57,565 bases of DNA, from positions 1 to 57,565 of the forward strand of contig CAJOIQ010000007.1 in assembly GCA_905234795.1 (NCBI GenBank), in the 5' to 3' direction. The stretch is from an uncultured Bacteroidales bacterium. GTDB lineage: Bacteria; Bacteroidota; Bacteroidia; Bacteroidales; UBA932. How positions within the stretch are numbered: position 1 is the first letter of the stretch; each line of letters begins with the position of its first letter. Under the pieces are notes generated by a model. That model was not told the origin of the DNA and did no database searches. It worked only from the letters and a program-made list of their open reading frames with translations. The position numbers were made by a program, and so were the translations under genes. Below, piece by piece: positions 20,801 through 29,021 of this stretch.

Positions 20801-21687
20801 CAACGCAGTACGTGCACCTGAAGACCTCGACACGCTTTAACCGCGGCACCGTGGCCATCAGTCATCCTTACTACGCCACTCCGGCCGCCAAGACTGTCAA
20901 CAGGTCTCTGCTTATTATGACTAATGAATTATTAGCCAAGGGCTATGATAACAATAATCCGACAAAGCTTACAACCAGTACTAACGTTATCATGTCTACG
21001 GCTCAGGGCAGCGGAGACCTGGTGAGTAATATAAGGTTCAATAATAGCTTTAATAATACCAGTAACATATCTGCAGATATTTCCGACGGCGTCGATGAGA
21101 ATACACGGATATACTTCAGGTATGTCAATAGTAATAATACGTACTATGATCACGATTCAATAACCCTGGATGACCTGGCCAAGTTAAGAGAAGGGACCCT
21201 GTCTTCCGTTACGCTTCATTTCTATCGGTGGGTAACAGGTACGTATTCGATAGATTTTACTAATTCATCAAACACTTCTGCAGCAGAGAATGGTGAGATA
21301 AACGACTCATCTCGCGGGATTGTTATTCAGTTCACAAACAGCACAGAACATTACGATGGTTTTTTGATATTTAAAAATAACTATCGACTGGATGTTGGTT
21401 CAAATAATTCTTCCGGGACAATTACAGTTTCTGTTAATGCCAATTCTCCTTTGGTGGGCTGCAAACTCACAAGCGCAACCTTTACATATTTCAAATCGGG
21501 GAGCACAACATACAATAGCCGAAATGTGACGGCAAGTCCGGGAACAATGTCCGGAAAGACTAATTGGAGCGCCTCCAGTTCTGGAGAAGGGAATGGTGAC
21601 ACGTTAGTCACATTTACCATGGCAAATGGTAATCCAAACAATGCTATTACAAACCTTTCTATAGGTTACGGTTACTGGGACTTCTAA
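17890..21687 (+). CDS. giant fimbrial lipoprotein with Ig-like domain, module gene 3 of locus 1
   Basis: 1265 residues from the ATG at 17890 (a TTG at 17881 lies in frame but adds only three residues). Lipobox with Cys18, T-K-A at 57-59. The first 700 residues match the locus 2 protein at 31635-35045: DKMYLAVFGRSGYLK/DNMYVAVFGSSGYLK, HFLGNGPT/HFVGNGPA, YYYKVDL followed by YYPIYRNFKY. A bacterial Ig-like (Big_2) domain lies near 812-895 (VVTWTSSNTGVATVDANG). The last 250 residues are Asn/Ser/Thr-rich, unrelated to the locus 2 partner and encoded by AT-richer DNA. As last gene of the operon it may be a long stalk or tip adhesin. Function inferred only. Confidence 0.8.
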   Translation: MKKILYILFATSLALAGCTREEPGHVNVTRKFESTLDTTGRVLVQFEVSIPTLTPQTKALGETPSGDLDKMYLAVFGRSGYLKEYVEATITPATTNGKVNETDKENGVLLNRYTISATLALSENSERHIHFLGNGPTTMEFGQETDLIPNLMSPEGKGGYWQYAILPGIKAKRNRDVYTTEQLNADPTIDPDAFILQNGFYVLHDDTAAYFADVPLIRNFSKIVVEDMDGSNFITHSFAAVNIATSGSIAPYYSAGFIQDYQSKSYVDLLSDLKYPALLPLNATFNDDVPSATAFQNIGAGVAALNGSVYMYERPIPDDDQKPTSVIIYGHFTDPDTEDGDDSGDYYYKVDLMDANGYYPIYRNFKYRIQIREILRPGTTTPEDAIRAMGSGDISADIATQNLTDISDGTSHILVSFMNKTLIHQYPYTDDNETVQLTLLYKYIPNVSADVNNDGEADWNNTLVENGGPVTITLQTMADNPIITGYTVGDTDDANGFRTITITTSQPLGYLRTQYIQIKGTHTVTHEDPNTGGTSTTATTLYRNVTFSMISTQTMTVTCSPARIPKGAGEEITVNISIPKDLPSSMFPLAFYLEAERLSLTPDNTKPNNNLPVQSGNSIYDTGEPAFHFIRTVTEAEYLALSASSNTTTVTIPCYFKTNMLESASNIRVKDEKGYFTTGDTYFRNIGSQLQFKELSFPNGINKAISSYTDFTFKLDDSDDLPEKVYLKFSNVRPLPSSGLSMVTDPEDAYHGWYWYSPAATANSDLQHGYEGYPRYQPVVKLATQDATGIAQVWLEAPEYVDAYMKYEIPATGISIEGNATRNLILRVPNKTTADLVATLTPYASTDVVTWTSSNTGVATVDANGHLTAVAVGNTTITATARQGVSASVTVNVRELSFSNLNFYNANNGSVITSVSIGNNQDVWFRFDYDSEYYGSAYPVTFTLTNLTTADDRLVSNGNGSYTFTPTDNNTTQYVHLKTSTRFNRGTVAISHPYYATPAAKTVNRSLLIMTNELLAKGYDNNNPTKLTTSTNVIMSTAQGSGDLVSNIRFNNSFNNTSNISADISDGVDENTRIYFRYVNSNNTYYDHDSITLDDLAKLREGTLSSVTLHFYRWVTGTYSIDFTNSSNTSAAENGEINDSSRGIVIQFTNSTEHYDGFLIFKNNYRLDVGSNNSSGTITVSVNANSPLVGCKLTSATFTYFKSGSTTYNSRNVTASPGTMSGKTNWSASSSGEGNGDTLVTFTMANGNPNNAITNLSIGYGYWDF

Positions 21688-21692
21688 TCGAC

Positions 21693-21785
21693 TAATTGAT
21701 TGTCTATCAATACTTTAGTTTTTTCTCTTTAGGCTGTTTGGCCCAAAGAGAAATTTCTATTATACTCATTATCAGACACTTACGC
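21693..21785. repeat. 3'-end hairpin element, copy B
   Basis: The stem TTTCTCTTT (21722-21730) pairs with AAAGAGAAA (21745-21753), and GGC (21732-21734) with GCC (21741-21743). Compared with copies A, C and D, both arms have changed together (CTCTTG...CAAGAG became CTCTTT...AAAGAG), which supports a selected hairpin. Flanks resemble copy A. It lies 35 bases after the locus 1 stop. Confidence 0.75.
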
Positions 21786-21802
21786 CACAAGCAAAGGCAA
21801 CC

Positions 21803-21834
21803 CTTGCTTTTCACGCGCGCGTGATGTACCTTTG
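21803..21834 (+). promoter_or_regulatory. promoter of the DUF3737 gene
   Basis: CTTG at 21803-21806, a 20-base spacer and TACCTTTG at 21827-21834. The ATG at 21840 begins only five bases after the -7 element, so the mRNA is expected to be leaderless. Confidence 0.6.
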
Positions 21835-21839
21835 TATGT

Positions 21840-22682
21840 ATGGAAACAATCAAGGACAAATACTTCGAAGGCGAGCGCCCGCTGTATTGCAGGCGCGACG
21901 GCCTGCGGCTGGAGGGGGTTGTCATCGGCCCCGGAGAATCGGCACTGAAAGAAGGGGCCGATATCGAAGCCGTGAACTGCGAATTCAAGGGCAAGTACCC
22001 CTTCTGGGAGTGCGACGGATTCGTCATCCGGGACTGCATCTTCCGCGAAGGCGCCCGCGCCGCCCTGTGGTACACCCGCGGGTGCAAGATGTACGACACC
22101 CTGGTGGAAGCCCCCAAGATGTTCCGCCGCATCAGCGGCTGTTACCTGGAGAACGTGCGTATCCCCGACGCCCTGGAAACCTTCTGGGACTGTGACAAAG
22201 TGGTGCTCAAGAATGTAGAAGCGACCAATGCCAACTACATCTTCATGCACACGGATAATATCGAAGCCCAAAACTTCAAGCTCCAGGGCAACTATTCCTT
22301 CCAGTATTCCAAGAACGTGATTATCCGCAACTCGGACCTGGACACCAAGGACGCCTTTTGGGAGAGCGAGAACGTCACGGTATACGATTCCCGCATCCAG
22401 GGGGAATTCCTGGGGTGGTATGCCAAAAACCTCAAGCTGGTGCGCTGCCATATTGGCGGCACCCAGCCCCTGTGCTACTGTGAAAACCTCACCCTGGAGG
22501 ACTGCACCTTTGAGCCCGACGCCGACCTGGCCTTTGAATACAGCAGCGTCCAGGCCACCGTCAAGGGTCACATCACTTCTGTGAAGAACCCCCGCAGCGG
22601 CTTCATCAAGGCCGACAGCATCGGCGAAGTCATCATCGATGAAAACATCAAACAACCTGGTAACTGTGAAATACAATTTTGA
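21840..22682 (+). CDS. DUF3737 right-handed beta-helix protein
   Basis: 280 residues, cytoplasmic (no signal peptide). It is built of repeating short strands of the type ...VNCEFKG..PFWECDGFVIRDCIF.., with Cys, Asn and aromatic residues recurring about every 20 residues. This is the pattern of a right-handed beta-helix and matches the DUF3737 family, which has no established activity. The start at 21840 follows a strong -7 element by five bases. It overlaps the following aminotransferase gene, so the two are translationally coupled. Family members occur beside PatB/MalY genes in other bacteria (from memory), so a role linked to amino-acid or sulfur metabolism is possible but unproven. Confidence 0.85.
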   Translation: METIKDKYFEGERPLYCRRDGLRLEGVVIGPGESALKEGADIEAVNCEFKGKYPFWECDGFVIRDCIFREGARAALWYTRGCKMYDTLVEAPKMFRRISGCYLENVRIPDALETFWDCDKVVLKNVEATNANYIFMHTDNIEAQNFKLQGNYSFQYSKNVIIRNSDLDTKDAFWESENVTVYDSRIQGEFLGWYAKNLKLVRCHIGGTQPLCYCENLTLEDCTFEPDADLAFEYSSVQATVKGHITSVKNPRSGFIKADSIGEVIIDENIKQPGNCEIQF

Positions 22683-23850
22683 TCAATGCCCGGACCGTCG
22701 CGGGACCGAAAGCGTAAAATGGGACCTGTACCCCGGAACGCTGCCCATGTGGGTGGCCGATATGGACTTCCCCGTGGCGCCGGAAATCAAGGCCGCCCTG
22801 CAGCGGCGCCTGGATCACGGCGTCTTTGGCTATGAACTGATTCCCGATGCTTACTTCGAGGCCATCGGCCGATGGTTCGCGGGAAGGCATGGCTGGGAGG
22901 GTATCGGCCGGGAAAACATCGTCCCCACCACCGGCGTCATTGCCGCCTACAGCGCCGCCATCAAGGCCATGACCGTGCCTGGAGACAAAGTGCTGGTGAT
23001 GACCCCGTGCTACAATGCCTTCTTCCCCGCCATCCGCAACAACAAATGCGAGCAGCTGGAGAGTCCCCTGCGCTGCGACGGCAACCGCTGCATCGTGGAC
23101 TGGGACGACTTCGAGGCCAAGGCCAGGCAAGCCAAGGTATTCCTCCTGTGCAACCCCCACAACCCCGTAGGTCGCGTCTGGACCCGGGAAGAGCTGCTGC
23201 TGATGGCCGAGATCTGCCGCCGCAACGGCGTGTTTGTGGTGGCCGATGAAATCCACTGCGAACTCACCTATCCCGGCCACGACTACACCCCCTGGGCCAC
23301 CCTGCCCCCGCACTATGTGCAGAACTCCGTGTCCTGCATCTCCCCCACAAAGGCCTTCAATATTGCCGGCATCCAGATTGCCAATATCTTTGCGGCCGAT
23401 CCCGCCGTGCTGGCCAGGATGGACCGCGCCATCAACGACAACGAATGCTGCGACGTGAACGTCTTCGGCGTCACCGCCCTGATGGCCGCCTATAACGAAG
23501 GCGGCGCGTGGCTGGACCAGTTGCGCAACTATCTGTGGCACAATGCCCGCACCGTGTCCTGCTACCTGGAGGACGAACTGCCCCGCATGAACGTACTGCC
23601 GCTGGAAGGCACCTACCTCATGTGGCTGGACTGCCGCGCGGCCATGAAGCCCGGTGAGCCTCTGGAAGGGTTCAGCGAGCGCTTTGCCACCCACCTGCGG
23701 GAAAAACACGGCCTGGTCCTGAGCACCGGCACCATCTACGGAGCTGCCGGAGAAGGCTACGAGCGCCTGAACATCGCCTGCCCCCGCACCCGCCTGCTGG
23801 ACGGCCTGGAACGGTTCCGGGACGGCTTCCTTACTTACCGTGTTGCATAA
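22639..23850 (+). CDS. PatB/MalY-type PLP-dependent C-S lyase/aminotransferase
   Basis: 403 residues of the class I/II aminotransferase fold, MalY/PatB branch. These enzymes cleave cystathionine or related cysteine S-conjugates to pyruvate, ammonia and a thiol. Typical features are YNFDQCPDRRGTESVKWD at the start, PMWVADMDFPVAPEI, HGVFGYE, the cofactor contact NPHNPVGRVWTREEL, VADEIHCEL (Asp for the PLP ring nitrogen) and the Schiff-base lysine K238 in SPTKAFNIAG, plus the C-terminal RLNIACPR. The ATG at 22639 gives a 44-base overlap with DUF3737. A GTG at 22666 would give the usual family N-terminus (MKYNFD) and may be the true start. A canonical terminator-like hairpin follows at 23875-23910. 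The specific substrate cannot be told. Confidence 0.92.
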   Translation: MKTSNNLVTVKYNFDQCPDRRGTESVKWDLYPGTLPMWVADMDFPVAPEIKAALQRRLDHGVFGYELIPDAYFEAIGRWFAGRHGWEGIGRENIVPTTGVIAAYSAAIKAMTVPGDKVLVMTPCYNAFFPAIRNNKCEQLESPLRCDGNRCIVDWDDFEAKARQAKVFLLCNPHNPVGRVWTREELLLMAEICRRNGVFVVADEIHCELTYPGHDYTPWATLPPHYVQNSVSCISPTKAFNIAGIQIANIFAADPAVLARMDRAINDNECCDVNVFGVTALMAAYNEGGAWLDQLRNYLWHNARTVSCYLEDELPRMNVLPLEGTYLMWLDCRAAMKPGEPLEGFSERFATHLREKHGLVLSTGTIYGAAGEGYERLNIACPRTRLLDGLERFRDGFLTYRVA

Positions 23851-23874
23851 CTTTCTCATACATAGTGATTTACA

Positions 23875-23910
23875 AAAATCTTCCTATTCCAAAAGGAGCA
23901 GGAGGATTTT
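23875..23910 (+). terminator. intrinsic terminator after the PatB/MalY gene
   Basis: AAAATCTTCCT (23875-23885) pairs with AGGAGGATTTT (23900-23910) with one G-T wobble around a 14-base loop. The A run before and T run after the stem have the polarity of a bidirectional intrinsic terminator. Confidence 0.6.
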
Positions 23911-23930
23911 CATAAAACAATGATAATCAA

Positions 23931-26900
23931 ATGATTGCACATCACGCTCAAAAATGGTTGCTGGCCATTGCGCTGGCCGCCATCGCCTGCAGCCCCAAAA
24001 AGACGGCCGATCCGTCGGCCCAGGACTTTGCGCCATTCATCAAAGCGTATACGGGCGGTATCGTAACCACCGAAACGGCCATCCGCGTGGACCTGGCCGA
24101 AGACGCCACCGCCCACGTTACCGACGGCCTGTTCCGCTTCAAGCCCGCCGTCAAGGGCGATGTCAAGTGGAACGGCGGCCAGTCCGTGAGCTTTATCCCG
24201 GCCGAAGGAGCCCTCAAGGAAGGACAGGTGTACCAGGTGAGCTTTGCACTGGGCCAATTGATAGAAGGGGCACCGGAGGCCTTTGACTTCGGCATCACCG
24301 TCAAGGGCCACACACCGGCCCTGTCCATGCTCCAGGAGGAGCCCGACAACGGCCGCGCCTTCCGCGTTGTGCAGTCCTCCCTGAAAGACGGGGCCGTGGA
24401 GATTGTCCTGAGCGAACCCGCCGCCAACGCCGGCATCAAAGGCCTGGTGGAAGTGAGCGGAGTGGAACGATCCTATCTCCAAATAAACGGCAAAACCATC
24501 TCCATCACTTATGAAGGACAGAACGGAGACCTGGGCGTTACCCTGGACAAAAACCTGAAAGGAGAGAGCGGTGCCAGTCTGGGAGAAGACTTTTCCCGCA
24601 TCTTCCGGCAGGGAGAGGAAAAGCCCGCCGTAGTCATTCCCTTCAAGGGCAACATCCTGCCGGACCGCCAGCAGATGATCCTTCCCTTCCGTGCCGTGAA
24701 CCTGAGCGCCGTGGAAGTGCGCGTGGTCAAGGTGTATGAGAAGAACATCCTGGTGTTCCTGCAGGAAAACGACCTGAACGGCAGCAACAGCCTGCGCCGC
24801 TGCGGCCGCCTGGTTTATAAAGGCGACATTGCCCTGGACGCCACCAGGGACCTGCATCAGTGGAACACGCACAGCATAGACCTGAGCGGTCTGTTCAAGC
24901 AGGAGCCCGGGGCCATTTACCGTATTAGAATCAGTTTCCGCCAGGACCAGAGCCTGTATGGCGGCAAGGAGCCCATGCAGGCCCTGAGCACGGCCGGCGG
25001 CAAGCCTTCCCAGGCCGATGAAGCCGTATGGGATACCCCCAACCCCTACTACTGGGACAATTACTACGACTGGGACAACTACAATTGGGAGGATACCGAG
25101 AATCCGGAAAAGCCTTCCTATTATATGGATTCCAGCCGGTTCCCGGCCGTGCAGCTGCTCTCCAGCGACCTGGGTCTGATGGCCGACTATGCCGGCGGCA
25201 ATCAGCTGTGGGTGGCTGCTACGGACCTCATCACCGCCAAGCCGGTTTCCGGTGCCAAACTGGAAGTGTATGACTATCAGCTGCAGAGCATCGGCACGGC
25301 AAAGACCGACGGAAAAGGCCTGGCCACCGTAGAGGTCAAGCGCAAGCCCTTCGCCGTGGTGGCCAAGGCCGGCGGCAGCACCGCCTACCTCAAGGTGACC
25401 AGCGGCGACGAGCGTTCCGTGAGCCGCTTCGACGTGGGCGGAGAAGTGATCAAGGAAGGCATCAAGGCCTTCATTTACGGAGAACGCGGCGTGTGGCGCC
25501 CGGGAGATACCCTGCACGTGACCGCCATCGTGGCCGACAAGGGCAGGAACCTGCCATCGGCCCATCCCGCCACCCTGGAGGTGTATACCCCTTCCGGCTC
25601 CTTCTACAGCAAACTCACCCGCAAGGGAACCGACGGCTTCTTCAGTTTTGACATCCCCACCAAGGCCGATGACCCCACCGGCTACTGGAACGCCTACCTC
25701 AAAGTGGGCGGCAGCAGCTTCCACAAGGTGCTGCACGTGGAAACCGTGAAGCCCAACCGGCTCAAGGTGAACACCACCTATCCCTCTGTGCTGGAAGCCG
25801 GCAAAACCATCTCCGTGCCCGTGAACGCCTCCTGGCTGAGCGGCGGAGTGGCCGGCAACATGGCCGTACGCGCCCAGATGACCTTGAAAAAAGCCTCCGG
25901 CGCTCCTTTCAAGGGCTTTGAGAAATACCAGTTCTTCCAGCCTGTGACTTACAGTGCCGACGAACAGGTGCTGTTCAAGCATCGGCTGGATGCAGGCGGC
26001 AACCTCAACGCCCAGGTGGCCCTGCCGGCTGCCGATAACGCGCCCGGCATGCTGCAGGCCTTCATCGTCACCTCTGTGGAAGAGCCCGGCGGAGACGAGA
26101 GCTTTACCACCGAGACCATCCCCTATTCCCCGTACAGCGCCTACGTGGGCATCCGCGTTCCCGAGGGAGATTACCTGGAGACGGATACCCCCCACCAGTT
26201 TGTCCTGGCCGTGGTGGATCCCTATGGCAAGCGTGTGAAAGGCCACAAGGTGGAATATGCCGTGTACAAGACCGGCTGGAGCTGGTGGTGGGACAACGCC
26301 GGCGGCTCCCTGGACGCCTATGTAAACGGCAGCAACGTGGAGAAAGTGCAGGGCGGCACCCTGGTCATGGGAACCCAGGACGCCAGCTTCAGCTTCCAGG
26401 TGGATTATCCCGCCTGGGGCCGATACATGGTCCTGGCCAAGGACCTGAACTCCGGCCACGTGAGCGGCGCATCCTTCACGGTGGACTGGCCCGAGTACCG
26501 CGGCCGTGCCGACCGCAGGGATCCCGAAGCCCTCACCATGCTGTCCGTCTCCACCGACAAACCCTCCTATCTGGTGGGTGAAAAGGCTACGGTATTCATC
26601 CCCGCGGCCCAGGGTGGAAAAGCGCTGGTAACCCTGGAGAATGCCGGCGGCATCCTCTCCCGCGAATGGGTGGAAACCGGCGTCCAGGACACGCCCTGGA
26701 GCTTTACCGTCACCCCGGAAATGGCGCCCAACATCTATGTGCAGGTAACCCTGCTGCAGCCTTACGGCAATACGGTGAACGACCTCCCGCTGCGGCTGTA
26801 CGGCGTACAGCGCGTGAAGGTGGAGAACCCCGCCTCCCATCTGCAGCCGGTGATTGACATGCCTAAGACCCTCCATCCCGAGGAACCCTTTACCATAAAG

Positions 26901-29021
26901 GTATCCGAACAGAACGGCAAACCCATGACCTATACCCTCGCCATTGTGGACGAAGGTCTGCTGGACCTCACCGCCTTCAAGACGCCCGATCCCTGGAGCC
27001 AGATGTACAAGTACGAGGCCTTGAACGTAAACACCTGGGACCTGTACGACCAGGTGATTGGCGCCTTCAGCGGAAAATTCTCTCCGCTGGCGGCCATCGG
27101 CGGTGACGAAGACGCGCTGCGCAGCGCCCGTAAAGACAACCGCTTCAACCCCGTGGTGCTGTTCCAGGCCCCCAGGACCCTGCAGAAGGGTACCGACGTC
27201 CTCAAACTGCAGCTTCCCATGTACGTGGGCAGCGTGCGCGTGATGCTCATCGCCGGACACGACGGCGCCTACGGAAATGCCGAGAAGACCGTCCCCGTAC
27301 AGAATCCGCTGATGGTTGTGACCACCCTGCCGCGCGTAATGGGCACCGCCGAGGAAACCGTTGCGGCCGTAAATGTGTTTGCCATGGAAGACGGCATCGG
27401 CGAGACCTCTGTTACGGTGAAGGCCGATGGTCCTCTCTCCGGCGGCGGCACCCAGAAGGTGAACTTTACCGCCAAGGGAGACCAGCTGCTGTGCTTCCCG
27501 CTCAAGGCATCGGCCGATGAGGGCGTCGCCCACATCACGGTATCGGCCCGGGCGGGCGGCCACAAGGCCACCGAAACCGTGGCTCTGGAGGTGCGCAACC
27601 CCAACCCGCTCATAACAGCTGTGGAACGCTTCACGCTGGATTCCAAAGAAAGCCGTCAGGTAAAGGGCAACACCCTGCAACTGGCCGCCTTCCCGGCCGT
27701 GGATGTGCGGGAACTCTTCCTCAACATGAAGGCCTATCCTTACAGCTGCACCGAGCAACTGAGCGCGCGCGGGCTGGTGTTCCTGCAGCTGCTGCCCATG
27801 CTGGATGAAGCCGATGCCACCGAGGCCCGCGGCCTTATCCCGGGCATCATCGGAGAGCTGTATGCACGTCAGAATACCGACGGGGGCTTTGCCTACTGGA
27901 CTGGCGGGACTTCCAACACCTGGGTCTCCTCCATGGCCGGACAATTCCTGGCCGAAGCTGCCAAAGCCGGCTTCGAGGTGAATACGGGAGTGGTGAACAG
28001 CTGGAAGAGCTACCAGCAAAAGATGAGTCAGGTGTTCCGCGTGGCAGGCAACAACTTCTTCTCCTACCTGGACGAAGCCTACCGCCTGTACAGCCTGGCC
28101 GTGGCCGGCGCTCCTGCCCTGGCGGCCATGAACCGCCTCAAGGAAAGTGAGAATATCGGCAACCAGGCACGCTGGATGCTTTCCGGCGCCTATGCCCTTA
28201 GCGGAAAGGCCTCGCTGGCCGGCAGCCTGCTGGACGGTGCCAGCCGGGAATTCCCCGAATACGAGCCGTATAATATTACGTATGGTACATCCCTGCGTGA
28301 CCGGCTGCTGGCCGTGGACGCCCTGGCCCTGAACGACCGCGTGGCCGATGCCCTGGCCGTAGCGGCCGACCTTACCGTGCGTGATCTCTCTACCCAGGAG
28401 AGCGCCTTTGCGGCCATTGCCTACCGCCATCTGTATGGAAAGATGGGAAATACCCGGGTGAACGCCACCGTGGGTTCCCGGACGGTAGCTTCGGCATCAC
28501 TGGTTTCCCTGCCTCTGGACGGCCCGGTCGCTGTAAAGAACCTCTCCGACGGCCGGCTCCATGCCACCGTCCTCACCCAGACCCGTGCCGGAGGCCGCAA
28601 GGCTGTGTCCAACGGACTGGGCGTTACGGTGAACTATGTGGACGAGAACGGCAAGGCGCTTAACCCCGCCAGCCTGAAGCAGGGTACGCGTTTCACCGCT
28701 ATCGTGAAGGTGACGGGGGATCCTGTCCGCGCCCATGAGAACCTGGCCCTCAACCTGGGCGTCCCGTCCGGTTGGGAGATTGTGAACGACCGCCTCACCG
28801 GATCGGCCACAGCCGAAGACGGCTACGATTACAAGGACATCCGGGACGACCGCGTGCTGTGGTTCTTCGGCCTGCCTGCCGCCCGCAGCAAGACCTTCAA
28901 GGTACAGCTGCGTGCCGCCTACGAAGGCACTTATGTCCTGCCCGCCGTGGTGTGCGAGGCCATGTATCAACCTGCCGTGAACGCCTGCACGGCCACTGGC
29001 AAAACCAGTGTCACGCGCTAG
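23931..29021 (+). CDS. alpha-2-macroglobulin family lipoprotein with thioester
   Basis: 1696 residues, close to bacterial YfhM-type alpha-2-macroglobulins: protease traps held in the periplasm on a lipid anchor. The lipobox ends at Cys20 (LAAIAC). Family landmarks are the MG-type beta-domains, a Tyr/Trp/Asp-rich linker near residue 370 (NPYYWDNYYDWDNYNW), GVWRPGDTLHVTAIV near 525, ALVTLENAGGIL near 900, and the thioester motif C1273-T-E-Q1276 in a YPYSCTEQLSARG context. That motif is followed by the alpha-helical TED domain (QNTDGGFAYWTGG) and a C-terminal receptor-like beta-domain. It overlaps pbpC by 14 bases; this pairing is widespread and is thought to link protease inhibition with wall repair when the envelope is breached. 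The motif is intact, so a covalent trap is expected. Confidence 0.95.
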   Translation: MIAHHAQKWLLAIALAAIACSPKKTADPSAQDFAPFIKAYTGGIVTTETAIRVDLAEDATAHVTDGLFRFKPAVKGDVKWNGGQSVSFIPAEGALKEGQVYQVSFALGQLIEGAPEAFDFGITVKGHTPALSMLQEEPDNGRAFRVVQSSLKDGAVEIVLSEPAANAGIKGLVEVSGVERSYLQINGKTISITYEGQNGDLGVTLDKNLKGESGASLGEDFSRIFRQGEEKPAVVIPFKGNILPDRQQMILPFRAVNLSAVEVRVVKVYEKNILVFLQENDLNGSNSLRRCGRLVYKGDIALDATRDLHQWNTHSIDLSGLFKQEPGAIYRIRISFRQDQSLYGGKEPMQALSTAGGKPSQADEAVWDTPNPYYWDNYYDWDNYNWEDTENPEKPSYYMDSSRFPAVQLLSSDLGLMADYAGGNQLWVAATDLITAKPVSGAKLEVYDYQLQSIGTAKTDGKGLATVEVKRKPFAVVAKAGGSTAYLKVTSGDERSVSRFDVGGEVIKEGIKAFIYGERGVWRPGDTLHVTAIVADKGRNLPSAHPATLEVYTPSGSFYSKLTRKGTDGFFSFDIPTKADDPTGYWNAYLKVGGSSFHKVLHVETVKPNRLKVNTTYPSVLEAGKTISVPVNASWLSGGVAGNMAVRAQMTLKKASGAPFKGFEKYQFFQPVTYSADEQVLFKHRLDAGGNLNAQVALPAADNAPGMLQAFIVTSVEEPGGDESFTTETIPYSPYSAYVGIRVPEGDYLETDTPHQFVLAVVDPYGKRVKGHKVEYAVYKTGWSWWWDNAGGSLDAYVNGSNVEKVQGGTLVMGTQDASFSFQVDYPAWGRYMVLAKDLNSGHVSGASFTVDWPEYRGRADRRDPEALTMLSVSTDKPSYLVGEKATVFIPAAQGGKALVTLENAGGILSREWVETGVQDTPWSFTVTPEMAPNIYVQVTLLQPYGNTVNDLPLRLYGVQRVKVENPASHLQPVIDMPKTLHPEEPFTIKVSEQNGKPMTYTLAIVDEGLLDLTAFKTPDPWSQMYKYEALNVNTWDLYDQVIGAFSGKFSPLAAIGGDEDALRSARKDNRFNPVVLFQAPRTLQKGTDVLKLQLPMYVGSVRVMLIAGHDGAYGNAEKTVPVQNPLMVVTTLPRVMGTAEETVAAVNVFAMEDGIGETSVTVKADGPLSGGGTQKVNFTAKGDQLLCFPLKASADEGVAHITVSARAGGHKATETVALEVRNPNPLITAVERFTLDSKESRQVKGNTLQLAAFPAVDVRELFLNMKAYPYSCTEQLSARGLVFLQLLPMLDEADATEARGLIPGIIGELYARQNTDGGFAYWTGGTSNTWVSSMAGQFLAEAAKAGFEVNTGVVNSWKSYQQKMSQVFRVAGNNFFSYLDEAYRLYSLAVAGAPALAAMNRLKESENIGNQARWMLSGAYALSGKASLAGSLLDGASREFPEYEPYNITYGTSLRDRLLAVDALALNDRVADALAVAADLTVRDLSTQESAFAAIAYRHLYGKMGNTRVNATVGSRTVASASLVSLPLDGPVAVKNLSDGRLHATVLTQTRAGGRKAVSNGLGVTVNYVDENGKALNPASLKQGTRFTAIVKVTGDPVRAHENLALNLGVPSGWEIVNDRLTGSATAEDGYDYKDIRDDRVLWFFGLPAARSKTFKVQLRAAYEGTYVLPAVVCEAMYQPAVNACTATGKTSVTR

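Noticed and set aside
23910..28430. A 1506-codon open frame on the minus strand opposite the alpha-2-macroglobulin gene
   Set aside because: It mirrors the strongly biased codons of the real gene, is rich in His/Gly/Gln/Val with no domain, and the plus-strand protein has a lipobox, thioester and full family architecture.
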